Source: an uncultured Clostridia bacterium (GTDB lineage: Bacteria; Bacillota; Clostridia; TANB77; CAG-508). Taken from it: a DNA stretch of 60,081 nucleotides. The position numbers and the translations under genes are program-made. The notes beneath the pieces were generated by a model. It saw nothing but the letters and a program-made list of their open reading frames with translations. It was not told where the DNA came from and searched no databases. The stretch covers positions 1 through 60,081 of the forward strand of contig CAQYCU010000001.1 of NCBI GenBank assembly GCA_948919095.1. Reading direction: 5' to 3'. This document shows, piece by piece, positions 8,054 to 18,216 of this stretch. Each line of letters starts with the position of its first letter. Position 1 is the first letter of the stretch.

Positions 8054-9558
8054 TTATAACTTCGTAAATTCATTAAGATATTCTTTGTAATCTTCTATTA
8101 TTTCATTATATCTTTTTTCCGAATTTTCCCTTATTATTGTATTCATCTTATCTCCTATTTCTCTTTTTGCTTCCATAAAATCGTCTTTTGGAATATCTGT
8201 TGCAATCATATTAAATACTGGAACTTCGTTATCCAAAATTTTCTTTGACTTTCTTACTACATCAAGACCATTCATACTTGTTCCAAAATCATATTTTGAA
8301 AATACCATTTCTGGCTTTAATTCAACTATTTTGTTATATGTTTCTTCTGCATTTTTTGCTACAGCAACTATTTTTATATCTTTTCTCTTACTTAAAATAT
8401 TAACAATTTCATCTTTTACTACATCTTCATTATGAGCAACTATTGTTCTGATTTTATCTCCTTTAGTTTTGCTTTCCCACTCTAACTCTTGCCATATCTT
8501 TTCATTTTGTTTTGGCTTAAAAGAGCAACAAACTGGTACATATTTACCAAATTTATTATGTTTGAATTGTGTTGCACAAGGTGTATTTTTATTCATTTTT
8601 ATTCCAAGTAATTCATTTGTGGGAGAGTTATCCCATTCAATTTTATTATTATAATATCTTGCTATACCGTATGGAGTTCCTATTAGTAATGGACAGATTC
8701 TAATTATTCCGTTTGGGTGTACTAATACTGCTGACCTCGTTTTACAAGTACAATAACCATAATATTCTGGATTTCTTATAAATCTATCTTTTGTTACAAA
8801 AGATGATGGTATTCGTACAGGTATTGAATACTCATTGTTCTCAACTTTTTGTTCTATTTCATCTTTTACTTCAAACCATTCTTTAACACTAATATCAATA
8901 TTTCCAGTAAAATGATCACGAGGTATTCCGAGTCTTAAATAAGTTGTGAAAGTTTATTTTATCTATTCCTATATCTTCTGCAAATTTTATCATTCTATCT
9001 AAATATAAATTGCCGTTTTCATCTCTTTTTATTAACTCTTTGCTAATGCAAGAAGTTATATCTATATTGTACCCTAATTCTTTTGCTTTTTTTATATTTT
9101 GAACACACTTATCAAATGACTTACCTCTTATGCTATCATTTATCTCTTTTGTCGGTCCATCTAAACTAAATGTTATTTCATCTAGCATTTTAAATTCTGG
9201 TTGTTCTAGTAATTCACTATCAAATTGTCCATTCGTGTCTATTCTAACATACTCATACCCTAACTCTTTTGCATTTTTTATTAACTCTAATAAAGGTTTA
9301 TTGTTTTCTTTCTTTCCATATAAAGTTGGCTCTCCTCCGCATTAGAGTTAATTTAACTGCTCCTAACATTCTAAAATCACTAATCAATTTAACTGCATCT
9401 TCAAAGGCAATTTCTTTTTTCTCTACTTGAAAACATATATCTAGTTTATATAAACATTGCACACATCTTAAATTGCAATCATCAATCAAATAAAGAAAAA
9501 CTTGTTTTAAATTATTTTGAAAATAGTCTTTGAATTTTTCATCCATATTATAATTCAT
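8054..9558 (-). CDS. Radical SAM/SPASM-like protein fused to a receiver-like domain (two CGG +1 sites)
   Basis: The radical SAM core has the CX3CX2C cluster motif (CNLRCVQC) and, after recoding, the GGEPT motif that binds the SAM amine. A SPASM-like auxiliary cysteine region follows (YCTCKTRSAV...ICP...PCA...CCSF). The last about 150 residues resemble a CheY receiver (IRTIVAHNEDVVKDEI...MNGLDVVRKS), but the phospho-acceptor position reads FSKYD, so it is probably a pseudo-receiver. Two in-frame CGG sites break the gene: 9337-9339 (ATG CGG A) and 8928-8930 (ACT CGG A). Skipping each C gives one 500-aa frame. The start is the ATG with GGAG upstream; a TTG 15 bases earlier is possible. Such enzymes often modify peptides; no obvious substrate peptide lies nearby. 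Confidence 0.75.
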
Positions 9559-9681
9559 TTTCAACATCTCCAAATCTTTTTATGGTAGTTATAATTATAT
9601 AATGGATAGTAATGCTTGTAAATTTTGAAATATTGACAGTATTGTTAGTTTTTCCAAAGTTTAGAAAAAAAAAGAATACAA

Positions 9682-10588
9682 TTAACTTGTACTCTTTTCA
9701 ATTAAATATTTTCTTATAAATTCTTTATCAACTTTTGTTAGATGACTTTTTAAATATACTAAATCTAAACTAACCTCTGGCAATTTTATAAAATCTGGTA
9801 TTTTCACTTCATATACTTCATTATTTTCTAATGCTTTTTTCGATGCTTCCTTTAAAACATAAGCAATTCCAATTCCCTGTTTTGTGGCATTTATTCTTTG
9901 TTCAGTTAGTCCGACATCTCATTACTGCATCAAGTTCAATATTATAGTCTTTTAATATTTCTACTAATCTTATTGTATTTGATCTTTGCTCTCCTGCTAA
10001 TATGTATTTATATTTGTTTAAATCATTTATATCATCTATAACAATTTTTTTATCTGCTATAAATATATATTTACTCTTTTTTATTTCTCTAATTTCTAAA
10101 TCTTTTTCATTATTACATTCACTTGGTATTCTATCTAATATAGCAAAATCTATTTTGTTTTGCTTTAATGCTTCAACCAAATCTTCGCACTCATAAGATG
10201 TATCTAGGTTTATTTTAAAGTTTGGATAATCTTTTACTACTTGTGCAATTTTTTGCATTAGATAAAATTCTAAAATATGACTTGGACATCCAATAGATAT
10301 TTTACCTTGTTCCATATTATTTTTTGAATTAGCAATAACACCTGCAAAGTCAATATCTACAAAACCACTTTTTACAGTTTCATATATATCTTTCCCTACA
10401 TCAGTTAATTCTAATGGTTTTCTAGTAAACAGTTTTACTCCTAATTGTTTTTCAAGGGTACTAATATTCGTTGAAACTGTTGAGTGAGAATATCCTAGTT
10501 TTTCTCCTGCTTTTACTAAACTTTTAGATTCTGCTGTTGCAATAAAGAATCGTAACAAGTTTAGGTTTATGTTGTTCATATCAATCAT
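9682..10588 (-). CDS. LysR-family transcriptional regulator (one CGG +1 site)
   Basis: A 301-aa LysR-type regulator after recoding. The winged helix-turn-helix is at residues 5-65 (NLLRFFIATAESKSLVKAGEKLGYSHSTVS), followed by a LysR substrate-binding fold (KISIGCPSHILEFYLM...). The frame breaks at 9911-9913 (TGT CGG A). Dropping the C restores TGT GGA and a further about 75 residues (GLTEQRINATKQGIGIAYV...), the normal end of the family. Its start lies 1 base past the end of the CYTH gene, so the two are co-transcribed. A weak hairpin follows the stop. Ligand and targets unknown. Confidence 0.85.
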
Positions 10589-10589
10589 T

Positions 10590-11195
10590 TTAAATCTCCA
10601 ATACTTTTTTTAATTCAATTTCAGCTTTCTTAACAAAGAAATTGCTTTTATCTATTGGTATATTTAATTTGATAATCTTTTGTTTTAACTTATCTATTGT
10701 ATCTAATTCTTTATTACTGTCTATTGTTTCTATTTCAATTAAGTTTTCGCCATTTAATATATTTTTTATTTGAATATTAATTCCATCTTTACTATATACA
10801 ACATCATTTTCTTTAATAGTCATTATTTCTTTATATCCAATGGCTTTTAGTATATTTTTTCCTTGTTCTGTATTTTTTATTTCACAATCATACTTTTGTT
10901 GACTTATAATATCTCCATTTGGTGCTATGTTCTTTTCTTTATATGTAAGCTTTATAATACTATACCATTTAATAAATTCATCTGGCTCATATTGTTTTAT
11001 ATCTCTAATTAAAATATATGATTTCAATATTTCTCTAGGTGTTGATTTTTGTATATCAATATCATTCTTAATATAATATACATCATTGAGTTCAAATTTA
11101 TCTGTCAATATAAATTCTTTACTCTTTAAAATCTTCTCTATATCATTAACAGAGCATTTTAACTTAACTGTTATTTCATTACTCAAATCTCTCAC
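10590..11195 (-). CDS. CYTH-domain protein (class IV adenylate cyclase-like)
   Basis: A 201-aa protein with the layout of the CYTH (CyaB/thiamine-triphosphatase) fold: EITVKLKC at the N-terminus, LNDVYYI, SYILIRD, then basic-strand pairs, ILKAIGYKEIMTIKENDVVY, and the acidic GENLIEIE strand. These enzymes bind triphosphates in a tunnel of charged strands. The first motif is EITVKLK rather than the usual ExExK, so activity is uncertain. It is translationally adjacent to the LysR gene (1-base gap), suggesting a shared regulatory task. Confidence 0.7.
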   Translation of the reverse strand: MRDLSNEITVKLKCSVNDIEKILKSKEFILTDKFELNDVYYIKNDIDIQKSTPREILKSYILIRDIKQYEPDEFIKWYSIIKLTYKEKNIAPNGDIISQQKYDCEIKNTEQGKNILKAIGYKEIMTIKENDVVYSKDGINIQIKNILNGENLIEIETIDSNKELDTIDKLKQKIIKLNIPIDKSNFFVKKAEIELKKVLEI

Positions 11196-11323
11196 ACCTT
11201 AATTTTCATTACTTCTCAATTATAACATATTATGTCAAACTATTCAAGTAAAAATGCCTATATTTCTTATATTTGAGCATAAAAAATGTATCTAAAATAT
11301 AAAAATGTCCCAACAAAAAAACT

Positions 11324-11358
11324 ATAATCCCTAAATACTAGATTTTTTTAGGGATTAT
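11324..11358 (-). terminator. Terminator hairpin
   Basis: ATAATCCCTAAA pairs with TTTAGGGATTAT around an 11-base loop, followed by T-rich sequence on both sides. It lies between the XRE gene and the CYTH-LysR pair. Confidence 0.8.
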
Positions 11359-11419
11359 GTTTTTAAAATTTAGGAACATTTTTCAAAATCATTGACAATA
11401 TAAAGTTTTTAAAAGTTCT

Positions 11420-11800
11420 CTAATCTTTTCTTTTAGTCTTTATTTTACTCAAATTAGGAAATGTTGCAAGAATAATATCTTTTAAGATCATCAATTCTTC
11501 TTCATCACATTTGTCAATAATATTTTTTAAAATTTCTTTATTTGTATATTCTTTATTGTTATTCATATTTTCTCCATATAATAAATTATCTGAAGATTCT
11601 CTTAATGCTACACATATTTGATGCAAAGTATGTATGCTACAACTTTTATCTCCTTTTTCTAAACTTAAAACATAGTTTTCAGTTCTATCTATCATTTCAG
11701 ACATCTTTTCTCTAGTCAAACCTATACTTTCTCTTGCCTTTTTTGTTCTTTCTCCAAAACCTTTCCAATCTTTGTATTCTTTCTTGTCTGTTCTACTCAT
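11420..11800 (-). CDS. XRE-family helix-turn-helix regulator
   Basis: A 126-aa protein with an HTH_3/XRE domain at residues 15-75: KKARESIGLTREKMSEMIDRTENYVLSLEKG, then the typical PSxxTLxxIxxAL pattern as CSIHTLHQICVALR. The C-terminal half is helical and acidic. It probably represses part of the regulatory block. A monocistronic unit, with a terminator hairpin behind it and a GGAGGCG ribosome site in front. Confidence 0.9.
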   Translation of the reverse strand: MSRTDKKEYKDWKGFGERTKKARESIGLTREKMSEMIDRTENYVLSLEKGDKSCSIHTLHQICVALRESSDNLLYGENMNNNKEYTNKEILKNIIDKCDEEELMILKDIILATFPNLSKIKTKRKD

Positions 11801-11946
11801 TATTTCGCCTCCAATACTAACAGTAATTTTTATAATTTCTATTAGTATTATCTCATTTTAAGCAAAATAATTTTAGAAACTAATAATAATTTATATTGTT
11901 ATTATTGGTCATTTTGTAAGTAAATAAAAAACGAACTTAATTCGCA

Positions 11947-12534
11947 TTATATTTTACAAGTTGGGTACTCCATATTTAAAATGTCATTGTTGATATTTTT
12001 AATTATCTTATTAAAAAACATTTCTTGTATTTTGTTTTTCTTTAGCACGTATTTACACTTTCTTAAAAAATTGCCCCCTATGTAATTTTTCAGTACTACA
12101 CTATTAACTGTTTTCTTTGCCATAATAATTTCTTTTTCATTTAAAGACAATTCTTTATATATTTGTTTAATCTTGTCTGGTTTAATAATTTGTTGCTTTA
12201 TTATATTTGCTACTAGCACTTCTTCATAATAATTCCTAAATTCAATGATTTTTATATTGTCCATTATTAGTTTGTTAAGTATTTGAATATTGATAAATGT
12301 AGTGTATATTTGTGGATTAAGAGATAATTTGTTTAATATATTAGGTAATATCATATAATCACACAAAATTGCTTTTTTTACCCTTTCACTCATTATGTCA
12401 TTTTTCAAATAAATTAAATCGTATTCTTCTTTTTTAAGTATCATTTCTAAACTGTTTGAATTTGTATAGCTAATATTAGTTTCTTTTCTTTCTGATACTT
12501 CTATATGTTCATTTACTATTAAAATTTTATACAT
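11947..12534 (-). CDS. Hypothetical protein, receiver-like N-terminus
   Basis: A 195-aa protein beginning MYKILIVNEHIEVSERK, with YDLIYLKND further on. This recalls the first strands of a response-regulator receiver, without the acidic pocket or a clear phospho-acceptor aspartate. The C-terminal half (LSLNEKEIIMAKKTVNSVVL...) is helical with many basic residues and might bind nucleic acid. It ends in PTCKI. Given the nearby Spo0A-like regulator and receiver-fused radical SAM protein, it may be another degenerate receiver. Low certainty. Confidence 0.45.
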   Translation of the reverse strand: MYKILIVNEHIEVSERKETNISYTNSNSLEMILKKEEYDLIYLKNDIMSERVKKAILCDYMILPNILNKLSLNPQIYTTFINIQILNKLIMDNIKIIEFRNYYEEVLVANIIKQQIIKPDKIKQIYKELSLNEKEIIMAKKTVNSVVLKNYIGGNFLRKCKYVLKKNKIQEMFFNKIIKNINNDILNMEYPTCKI

Positions 12535-12539
12535 ATTTC

Positions 12540-12958
12540 TTACATCCCAACTAATTCATTTTTACACTTTTCGCATACTTTTTTGGCTTTATATTCTATT
12601 AGGCTTTTTTTTTACCACAAAATATACATTCTTCTTCAACTTTTTTTAGAATAAAATACTTTCCAAAGCTCCATACTTCTATGGAATCTTTTTCTTTCCA
12701 TTCTAATTTATTTCTTATTTCTATATTTACTACTACTCTACCTAGTTCATCAAACCTCTTATTTGAATTTTCTGTTTGTTCTATTATTTCTACTATTACA
12801 TAATCTTTGATATTATATATTGCTACTTTTGTTTCTCTATCTACTACTTTTCCTTTTCTATAATCCTTTGGTATTACAATTCGTCCTAATTCATCAAGTT
12901 TTCTAATAATACCATTAGATTTTTTTGCTTTGTTTATTACTTTTTCTACTTCACTCAT
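12540..12958 (-). CDS. AbrB/SpoVT-like regulator, frameshifted at an A9 run
   Basis: The N-terminal SpoVT/AbrB swapped-hairpin domain (IIRKLDELGRIVIPKDYRK) is followed by a second, degenerate copy (RFDELGRVVVNIEIRNKL) and a treble-clef-like end starting CIFCG. The frame runs out after CIFCGKKKA because of a run of nine A (12605-12613). Adding one A continues as SLIEYKAKKVCEKCKNEL, restoring the second CxxC and a 139-aa protein. The break could be a sequencing error, polymerase slippage or true loss; it is not of the CGG type. The start ATG has GAGGAGG 8 bases upstream; an earlier in-frame start is unlikely. Confidence 0.8.
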
Positions 12959-13072
12959 AGTATTTTCCTCCTCTCGTATTAAATTGGCAACATTTTCAAG
13001 GCTGTGCCTTTCAAATTGTAGCATAAAGAAATGATAAAATCAATATACTTACAATAAAAGGAAGGAAATTTT

Positions 13073-13357
13073 ATGAGTAATACTAGAAATCCCTATATTG
13101 AGTTAAGAGGAAAATTAAATGTTACTGGTGATAATATAAATCGCATAAGAGTGCAACAAAATTTATCCGCTCAACAATTATCTGACAAGCTGATTATGAT
13201 TGGATTAGATATTCATAGACAAGCTATATATGATATTGAATCTGGTAAAAGAACTGTTGCAGATTATGAACTTTGTGCTATTGCCGAAATGTTAAATACA
13301 TCTAGTGATATATTGTTAAAAGATTTTTCTAATTTTATAAAGGAAGAAAAAAAATAA
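13073..13357 (+). CDS. XRE-family helix-turn-helix regulator
   Basis: A 94-aa protein on the plus strand with one HTH domain: NINRIRVQQNLSAQQLSDKLIMIGL, then IHRQAIYDIESGKRTVADYEL and a last helix LCAIAEMLNTSSDIL. A good ribosome site (GGAAGGAAA) precedes it. It is divergent from the AbrB-like gene and convergent with the ABC transporter gene. It probably regulates one or both; target unknown. Confidence 0.85.
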   Translation: MSNTRNPYIELRGKLNVTGDNINRIRVQQNLSAQQLSDKLIMIGLDIHRQAIYDIESGKRTVADYELCAIAEMLNTSSDILLKDFSNFIKEEKK

Positions 13358-13395
13358 AAGAGATTACTAAAATGAAAATAGTAATCTCTTATTTA
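13358..13395. terminator. Bidirectional terminator
   Basis: AGAGATTACTA pairs with TAGTAATCTCT, with A and T runs outside. It lies between the convergent XRE and ABC transporter genes. Confidence 0.85.
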
Positions 13396-13440
13396 ATTTT
13401 TATCTCTATACTTTCGTATATTGTAATTTTTTAAATATAA

Positions 13441-15894
13441 TTATTCTATATCGTATCTTGCCAATATCTTTGCAGGTGTCTTTTTAAGAACTCTATGTAA
13501 AGGCATTAGTCCAATTATAATATTAAATAAATAAACTATTAAAATACTAATTCCTACTGTCTTGTTATTTATAATAAACATTCTATCTACATAAGGAATA
13601 TTAGATATTCCATTTAATATATATGCCATAAGAATTATTCCTAACATACTACTGAAAGTTGTTATAACTAGAATTTCTCCTAAAAACATTCTATAAATAT
13701 CTGCCTTTTTTACTCCTATTGCTCTATATATTCCTATTTCTTTTATTTTTGATAAAAAAGACGATCTCATCATTAGGTATATTTCTATTAATGAAATTGA
13801 AAGTATTATTGTTGCAAAAATAATAGAACTTCTTATAGATTTTTCTTTTTTACTTAAATAATTTTCCTTATCTCTTTCATATCTATCAATTACATTTAGA
13901 TTATACTCGTTTTTAAATTTATTAATAATATCTTGTTTGTTTTTAGGATAAATCATTAAACCATTGCTTTTATTAACTACATCATATTTTACAGTATTAT
14001 TATTAACTAAATATGCTTGTATATTACTTTTACTATCATAATATCCTACTACTTTTAATTCATTATTATTTACTTTTGTTTTTATTTTCTTATTCAATTT
14101 CATATCATATTGATTAGATTTGTTTACAATTACCTCATAATCATTTTCTGGTAATCTTCCCTTTGTTATTACAATATCATCTAAATATAAATTGTAATCC
14201 ATTACTGCACTTTCTGTTTCTTCATCATTCATTGGTATATACATACCCATTAGTCCATCAGATTTTGTTGAATTGTTTAATAAATTTATAAACATCTCTC
14301 TACTCGTAAATATTGACAATGCTTTTGTATCAGCAATTCCAACTATTACAAAATCTTTCATATTATTCATTGATATAGTTTTGTTTAATAACTCATCTTC
14401 ACTTTTTATTCCCATATTTCTTATCATACCAGAATCTCCATTTATCATATGTTCAACTACTCTTTTGTCAACCACAATTTCATAATTATTATCTGGCATT
14501 CTTCCTTTTACTATATCATTTGATGTTATAGTATCTATACTAACTAAAGAACCTGATAGTTCAAAGGAATATCTTGATAGTTGGTAATAATCGTCAAATT
14601 TTATCTTAAAACTAATATTACTATCTCCTGGCAATATGTAATTAACATTTTCTAATTGCTCGTATTTTAAAAACTTTTCAACATTTACATTTCCCATATC
14701 TACTTGTAAATAATTCTTATCTACAGTCATAAAATCAGTATCTTTTATTTCAAGAGTTCCTGCAATATTACTTACTGAATATACTATAAACATACTTGAC
14801 GCAAAAAAACCTATCAACAATATCTTCCTTAATATAGTATAATTAGAAATTCTTTTAAATCCATTTATTATAGATTTCATAATTCCATATATAGAAGTAT
14901 ATTTAGTCTTATACCTTTTGTCTATTATTTTTTCTAAATTATAATCATAATCATCATAAATACTTTTATCTAACTTTTTATAATGTTCATTTACTAATTC
15001 TATCGCAGAATTTTCATCTACAACTTCTATTTTTTGGCTTTCAGATTTTATATATATATTTCCATCTTTAATAGCTAATTCAATATTTACCTCATTATTT
15101 TCATTATTTGTATATACATCTACATTAATTTTATTTTTATTTAGTGTATCTTTACTTTGAAAATCTTTCAAGTATAGCTTATTATCAAGTCTATATTCCA
15201 AAGATTCTTTTGGCTTATTTTCATAATCTTCTATAATTTTTCCATCTTGTAACTTAATTATTCTTGAAGCGTAGAAGTTTGCTAAATCAATTTCGTGTGT
15301 TACTAAAATTACTAATTTATCTTTGGATAATGCTTTTATTATATTCATTATCTCTAATGAATTTTTACTATCTAAATTACCTGTTGGCTCATCAGCAATT
15401 ACTATGCTTGGATTTTTTACTATTGCTCTTGCTATTGCTACTCTTTGTTTTTCCCCTCCAGATAACATCCTAGCAGGTCTATTTCTATATCTATACATTT
15501 TAACTGCTTCTAAAACATACTTTACTCTTTTTTCTATTTCTTTTTTATTTTTTATTCCTATCATTTTTAAAGAAATAGCAACATTTTCATAAACAGACAA
15601 ATTATCTAACAATTTGTAATCTTGAAATATATATCCAATATTTAAGTTTCTGATTTTATCAACTACATAAGAACTTCTTTTTGTAATTTTCTTACCATTT
15701 ACAAAAATTTTTCCCTTATTTACTTTATCTAATCCACCTATTGCATTCAATATAGTAGTCTTTCCACTTCCAGAATGTCCCAAAATTGCTACTAAACCTG
15801 TTTTTTCTAGTTCAAGAGATGTATTATTTATAATATGTATCTGATTTGGTTTTCTTCTATTAAAGTATTTATTAACTTTTTCTAATTTTACCAT
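13441..15894 (-). CDS. MacB/FtsX-type ABC transporter, fused ATPase-permease (second of pair)
   Basis: An 817-aa fusion. The N-terminal ABC ATPase (1-230) has Walker A GHSGSGKTT, a Q-loop in IFQDYKLL, signature MLSGGEKQR, Walker B IVIADEP and the switch VTHEID. The permease half has one membrane segment near residue 355, a large extracytoplasmic domain, and three segments near 690-810 in FtsX arrangement. This is the LolCDE/MacB/Bce class, which usually moves or senses peptides and lipids at the membrane. Its start lies 3 bases after the stop of the next ABC gene, so the two subunits probably form a heterodimer. No two-component system is adjacent. Confidence 0.9.
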   Translation of the reverse strand: MVKLEKVNKYFNRRKPNQIHIINNTSLELEKTGLVAILGHSGSGKTTILNAIGGLDKVNKGKIFVNGKKITKRSSYVVDKIRNLNIGYIFQDYKLLDNLSVYENVAISLKMIGIKNKKEIEKRVKYVLEAVKMYRYRNRPARMLSGGEKQRVAIARAIVKNPSIVIADEPTGNLDSKNSLEIMNIIKALSKDKLVILVTHEIDLANFYASRIIKLQDGKIIEDYENKPKESLEYRLDNKLYLKDFQSKDTLNKNKINVDVYTNNENNEVNIELAIKDGNIYIKSESQKIEVVDENSAIELVNEHYKKLDKSIYDDYDYNLEKIIDKRYKTKYTSIYGIMKSIINGFKRISNYTILRKILLIGFFASSMFIVYSVSNIAGTLEIKDTDFMTVDKNYLQVDMGNVNVEKFLKYEQLENVNYILPGDSNISFKIKFDDYYQLSRYSFELSGSLVSIDTITSNDIVKGRMPDNNYEIVVDKRVVEHMINGDSGMIRNMGIKSEDELLNKTISMNNMKDFVIVGIADTKALSIFTSREMFINLLNNSTKSDGLMGMYIPMNDEETESAVMDYNLYLDDIVITKGRLPENDYEVIVNKSNQYDMKLNKKIKTKVNNNELKVVGYYDSKSNIQAYLVNNNTVKYDVVNKSNGLMIYPKNKQDIINKFKNEYNLNVIDRYERDKENYLSKKEKSIRSSIIFATIILSISLIEIYLMMRSSFLSKIKEIGIYRAIGVKKADIYRMFLGEILVITTFSSMLGIILMAYILNGISNIPYVDRMFIINNKTVGISILIVYLFNIIIGLMPLHRVLKKTPAKILARYDIE

Positions 15895-15897
15895 ATA

Positions 15898-18093
15898 TTA
15901 CACCTCCTCATTGTATATATTCATTGCTGTGCTTTTAAAAATCTTTTTTGCAAATTTTCTGGATAATAATTTTACAATAAAAAGCAAAATAATATACATT
16001 ATTATATACTCTCTCAATGATAAATAGCTTACTAACTGTTCTATAAAATCAATATTTACTATATTTGTTTTTACTAGATGTATAAACAATAAAACTGATA
16101 TGTATGATAAACTTGAATTTATAAATAATTCTATATCTAAAATTCTCTTTATATTTTTAAAACTTGCCCCCAACATTCTTAATGTTGTATAATATACATT
16201 TCTTGATTTTAGAATTATCCTTACTATCAAATATGATATAAAAAACAATACTACAATTACAACTATTGTTACTACTACTTTTATTATTTTTATTATTTGT
16301 TTGTAGGTTGCAGAATCATCAACTTTATAATCTGTTACTTTTTTAGCTTTTAATCCAATATTATTTAATTCTAGCATTGTTTCTTCAATAATCTCACTAT
16401 TTTTTACATATACACTAGATTGATATGAAGATTTATTATATAAAGAATTATAATCTTCTTTATTTATAAATAATGTATTTCTATAGTTCTCATACTTTGT
16501 TAAGCCAGTTAATCTTTTGAAATTAGATTTTGTAAAAGTATTAGAAACTTTTAAACTTATCCTTTCCTCATAATAAATATTACTTGCACTAATATCCACA
16601 GGCTGATTTATAATTTTATAATTTTTAAATTGATACTTTAAGTCATCATCTAATATTACACATCCCTTATTCACATTATCATTCGGCTCTATATTATATT
16701 GTACATATTTATTATTAAAAAGTATTTTTAAATCACTATAATTTTTATTTACTAAACTTCTTAATTCTCTTAATGTTTCACTTTGTGCATAAAATTTAGG
16801 GTTATAATCATTATCATCTTTACTATATTGTATTCCTACAATCGTCAAATCCTTTATTTGCTCATTACCACTTGGATTCATTATTGAAAATGTTTTACTC
16901 AAAACTTCATCTATTCTATTCGTTATATAAAAGTGCTTTCTTCCTATTCTTAAAATAATTTCATTGTCATTATTTGGCTTTCTCCCCAAGTCTATATTTC
17001 CTCTAAAATTCTTTATATCTAAAATATTCCCATAGAAACTCATATCATCTCTATTTAAAGAAAAACTGCAATCTATAAACAAATCATCTTCAACTATATA
17101 ATCAATATTAGATATTCCTTTTATTCTTTCATAATCTTCATTAGTAAATGCTGATTGGTCTTGTTTTTTTATCAAAATCCTGTTATCAGAAATATCTCTA
17201 AATCCTATGCTATAACCACTTTCATCAGCTTCGTTTTCTGCAAGTTGAAAACTTGCGTACTCTGTTAAAAATGCTATGCTCATAAATAGAAAAACTATAA
17301 ATAATAATATAAATTTTGAAAATATGTTAAATGTATTTCTAATTCCTAATCTTATTTTATTAAACACTGTTATTTCATTATATTTGCATTCCATTATATC
17401 TTTATTTTCTTTAATTTTCTTTATTTCATTACAACTTACAATTCTACCATCGTGCATTTTTATAATTTTTGTGGCATATTGTTCTACTTGTTCTATGTTA
17501 TGTGTTACCATAACTACTAATTTATCTTTTGCAACTTTTCTTAATAATTCTATAATCTCCTCTGCTGATTTCGTGTCTAAATTACCTGTTGGCTCATCTG
17601 CCACTATAATAGGAGTATCTTTTATTATTGCTCTTGCTATTGCTACTCTCTGTTTTTGCCCTCCTGATAATTTTGAAACCTTTGTATTTTTGAATTTTGT
17701 TAAACCTACTTTATTTATTATATCTAATATTTTTTTCTTTATATTACTTTTCTTTTCGCCTTTTAACAGTAGTATCAATTCTATGTTTTGATATACAGTA
17801 TAACTATTTATCAAATTAAAATTTTGAAATATATTTGCTACATATTTTCTCCTATATTCTTCAAAATCTTTTTCTGTATAATGGCTTGTTTCTTTGCCAT
17901 TTACATACATTTCCCCCTCTTCATAACTATCAATACCAGATATTACATTTAAGAGTGTACTTTTTCCACTCCCAGATTCTCCTGTAATTACAACAAATTC
18001 TCCTAATTTTAATTCTAAATTTACTTTTGTTATTCCTGTTGCAATCATTCCTTTATTATAATAAATCTTTGATACATTTTCTAATTTTAACAT
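15898..18093 (-). CDS. MacB/FtsX-type ABC transporter, fused ATPase-permease (first of pair)
   Basis: A 731-aa fusion of the same design as the downstream gene: ATPase (1-230; Walker A GESGSGKST, signature KLSGGQKQR, Walker B IIVADEP, H-loop VTHNIE), a membrane segment near residue 260, an extracytoplasmic domain of about 330 residues, and a final group of three membrane segments near 600-720. It is first in the two-gene operon. The pair may export an antimicrobial peptide or protect against one. Membrane-anchored proteins of unknown function are encoded just upstream and may be partners. Confidence 0.9.
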   Translation of the reverse strand: MLKLENVSKIYYNKGMIATGITKVNLELKLGEFVVITGESGSGKSTLLNVISGIDSYEEGEMYVNGKETSHYTEKDFEEYRRKYVANIFQNFNLINSYTVYQNIELILLLKGEKKSNIKKKILDIINKVGLTKFKNTKVSKLSGGQKQRVAIARAIIKDTPIIVADEPTGNLDTKSAEEIIELLRKVAKDKLVVMVTHNIEQVEQYATKIIKMHDGRIVSCNEIKKIKENKDIMECKYNEITVFNKIRLGIRNTFNIFSKFILLFIVFLFMSIAFLTEYASFQLAENEADESGYSIGFRDISDNRILIKKQDQSAFTNEDYERIKGISNIDYIVEDDLFIDCSFSLNRDDMSFYGNILDIKNFRGNIDLGRKPNNDNEIILRIGRKHFYITNRIDEVLSKTFSIMNPSGNEQIKDLTIVGIQYSKDDNDYNPKFYAQSETLRELRSLVNKNYSDLKILFNNKYVQYNIEPNDNVNKGCVILDDDLKYQFKNYKIINQPVDISASNIYYEERISLKVSNTFTKSNFKRLTGLTKYENYRNTLFINKEDYNSLYNKSSYQSSVYVKNSEIIEETMLELNNIGLKAKKVTDYKVDDSATYKQIIKIIKVVVTIVVIVVLFFISYLIVRIILKSRNVYYTTLRMLGASFKNIKRILDIELFINSSLSYISVLLFIHLVKTNIVNIDFIEQLVSYLSLREYIIMYIILLFIVKLLSRKFAKKIFKSTAMNIYNEEV

Positions 18094-18176
18094 TTGCTAT
18101 TTCCCCTTTTTTATAAGCTCTGTACTTGCTCTAATTTTATCATAATTTATACTGTTTTCTCAATGATATTGTAAAA

Positions 18177-18203
18177 ATAGGCAATAAAACTTTACTGCCT
18201 ATT
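18177..18203 (-). terminator. Terminator hairpin
   Basis: AATAGGCA pairs with TGCCTATT, extended by TAAA/TTTA inside. It follows the stop of the membrane-anchored protein gene and separates it from the ABC operon. Confidence 0.75.
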
Positions 18204-18216
18204 AATGTTATTTATA

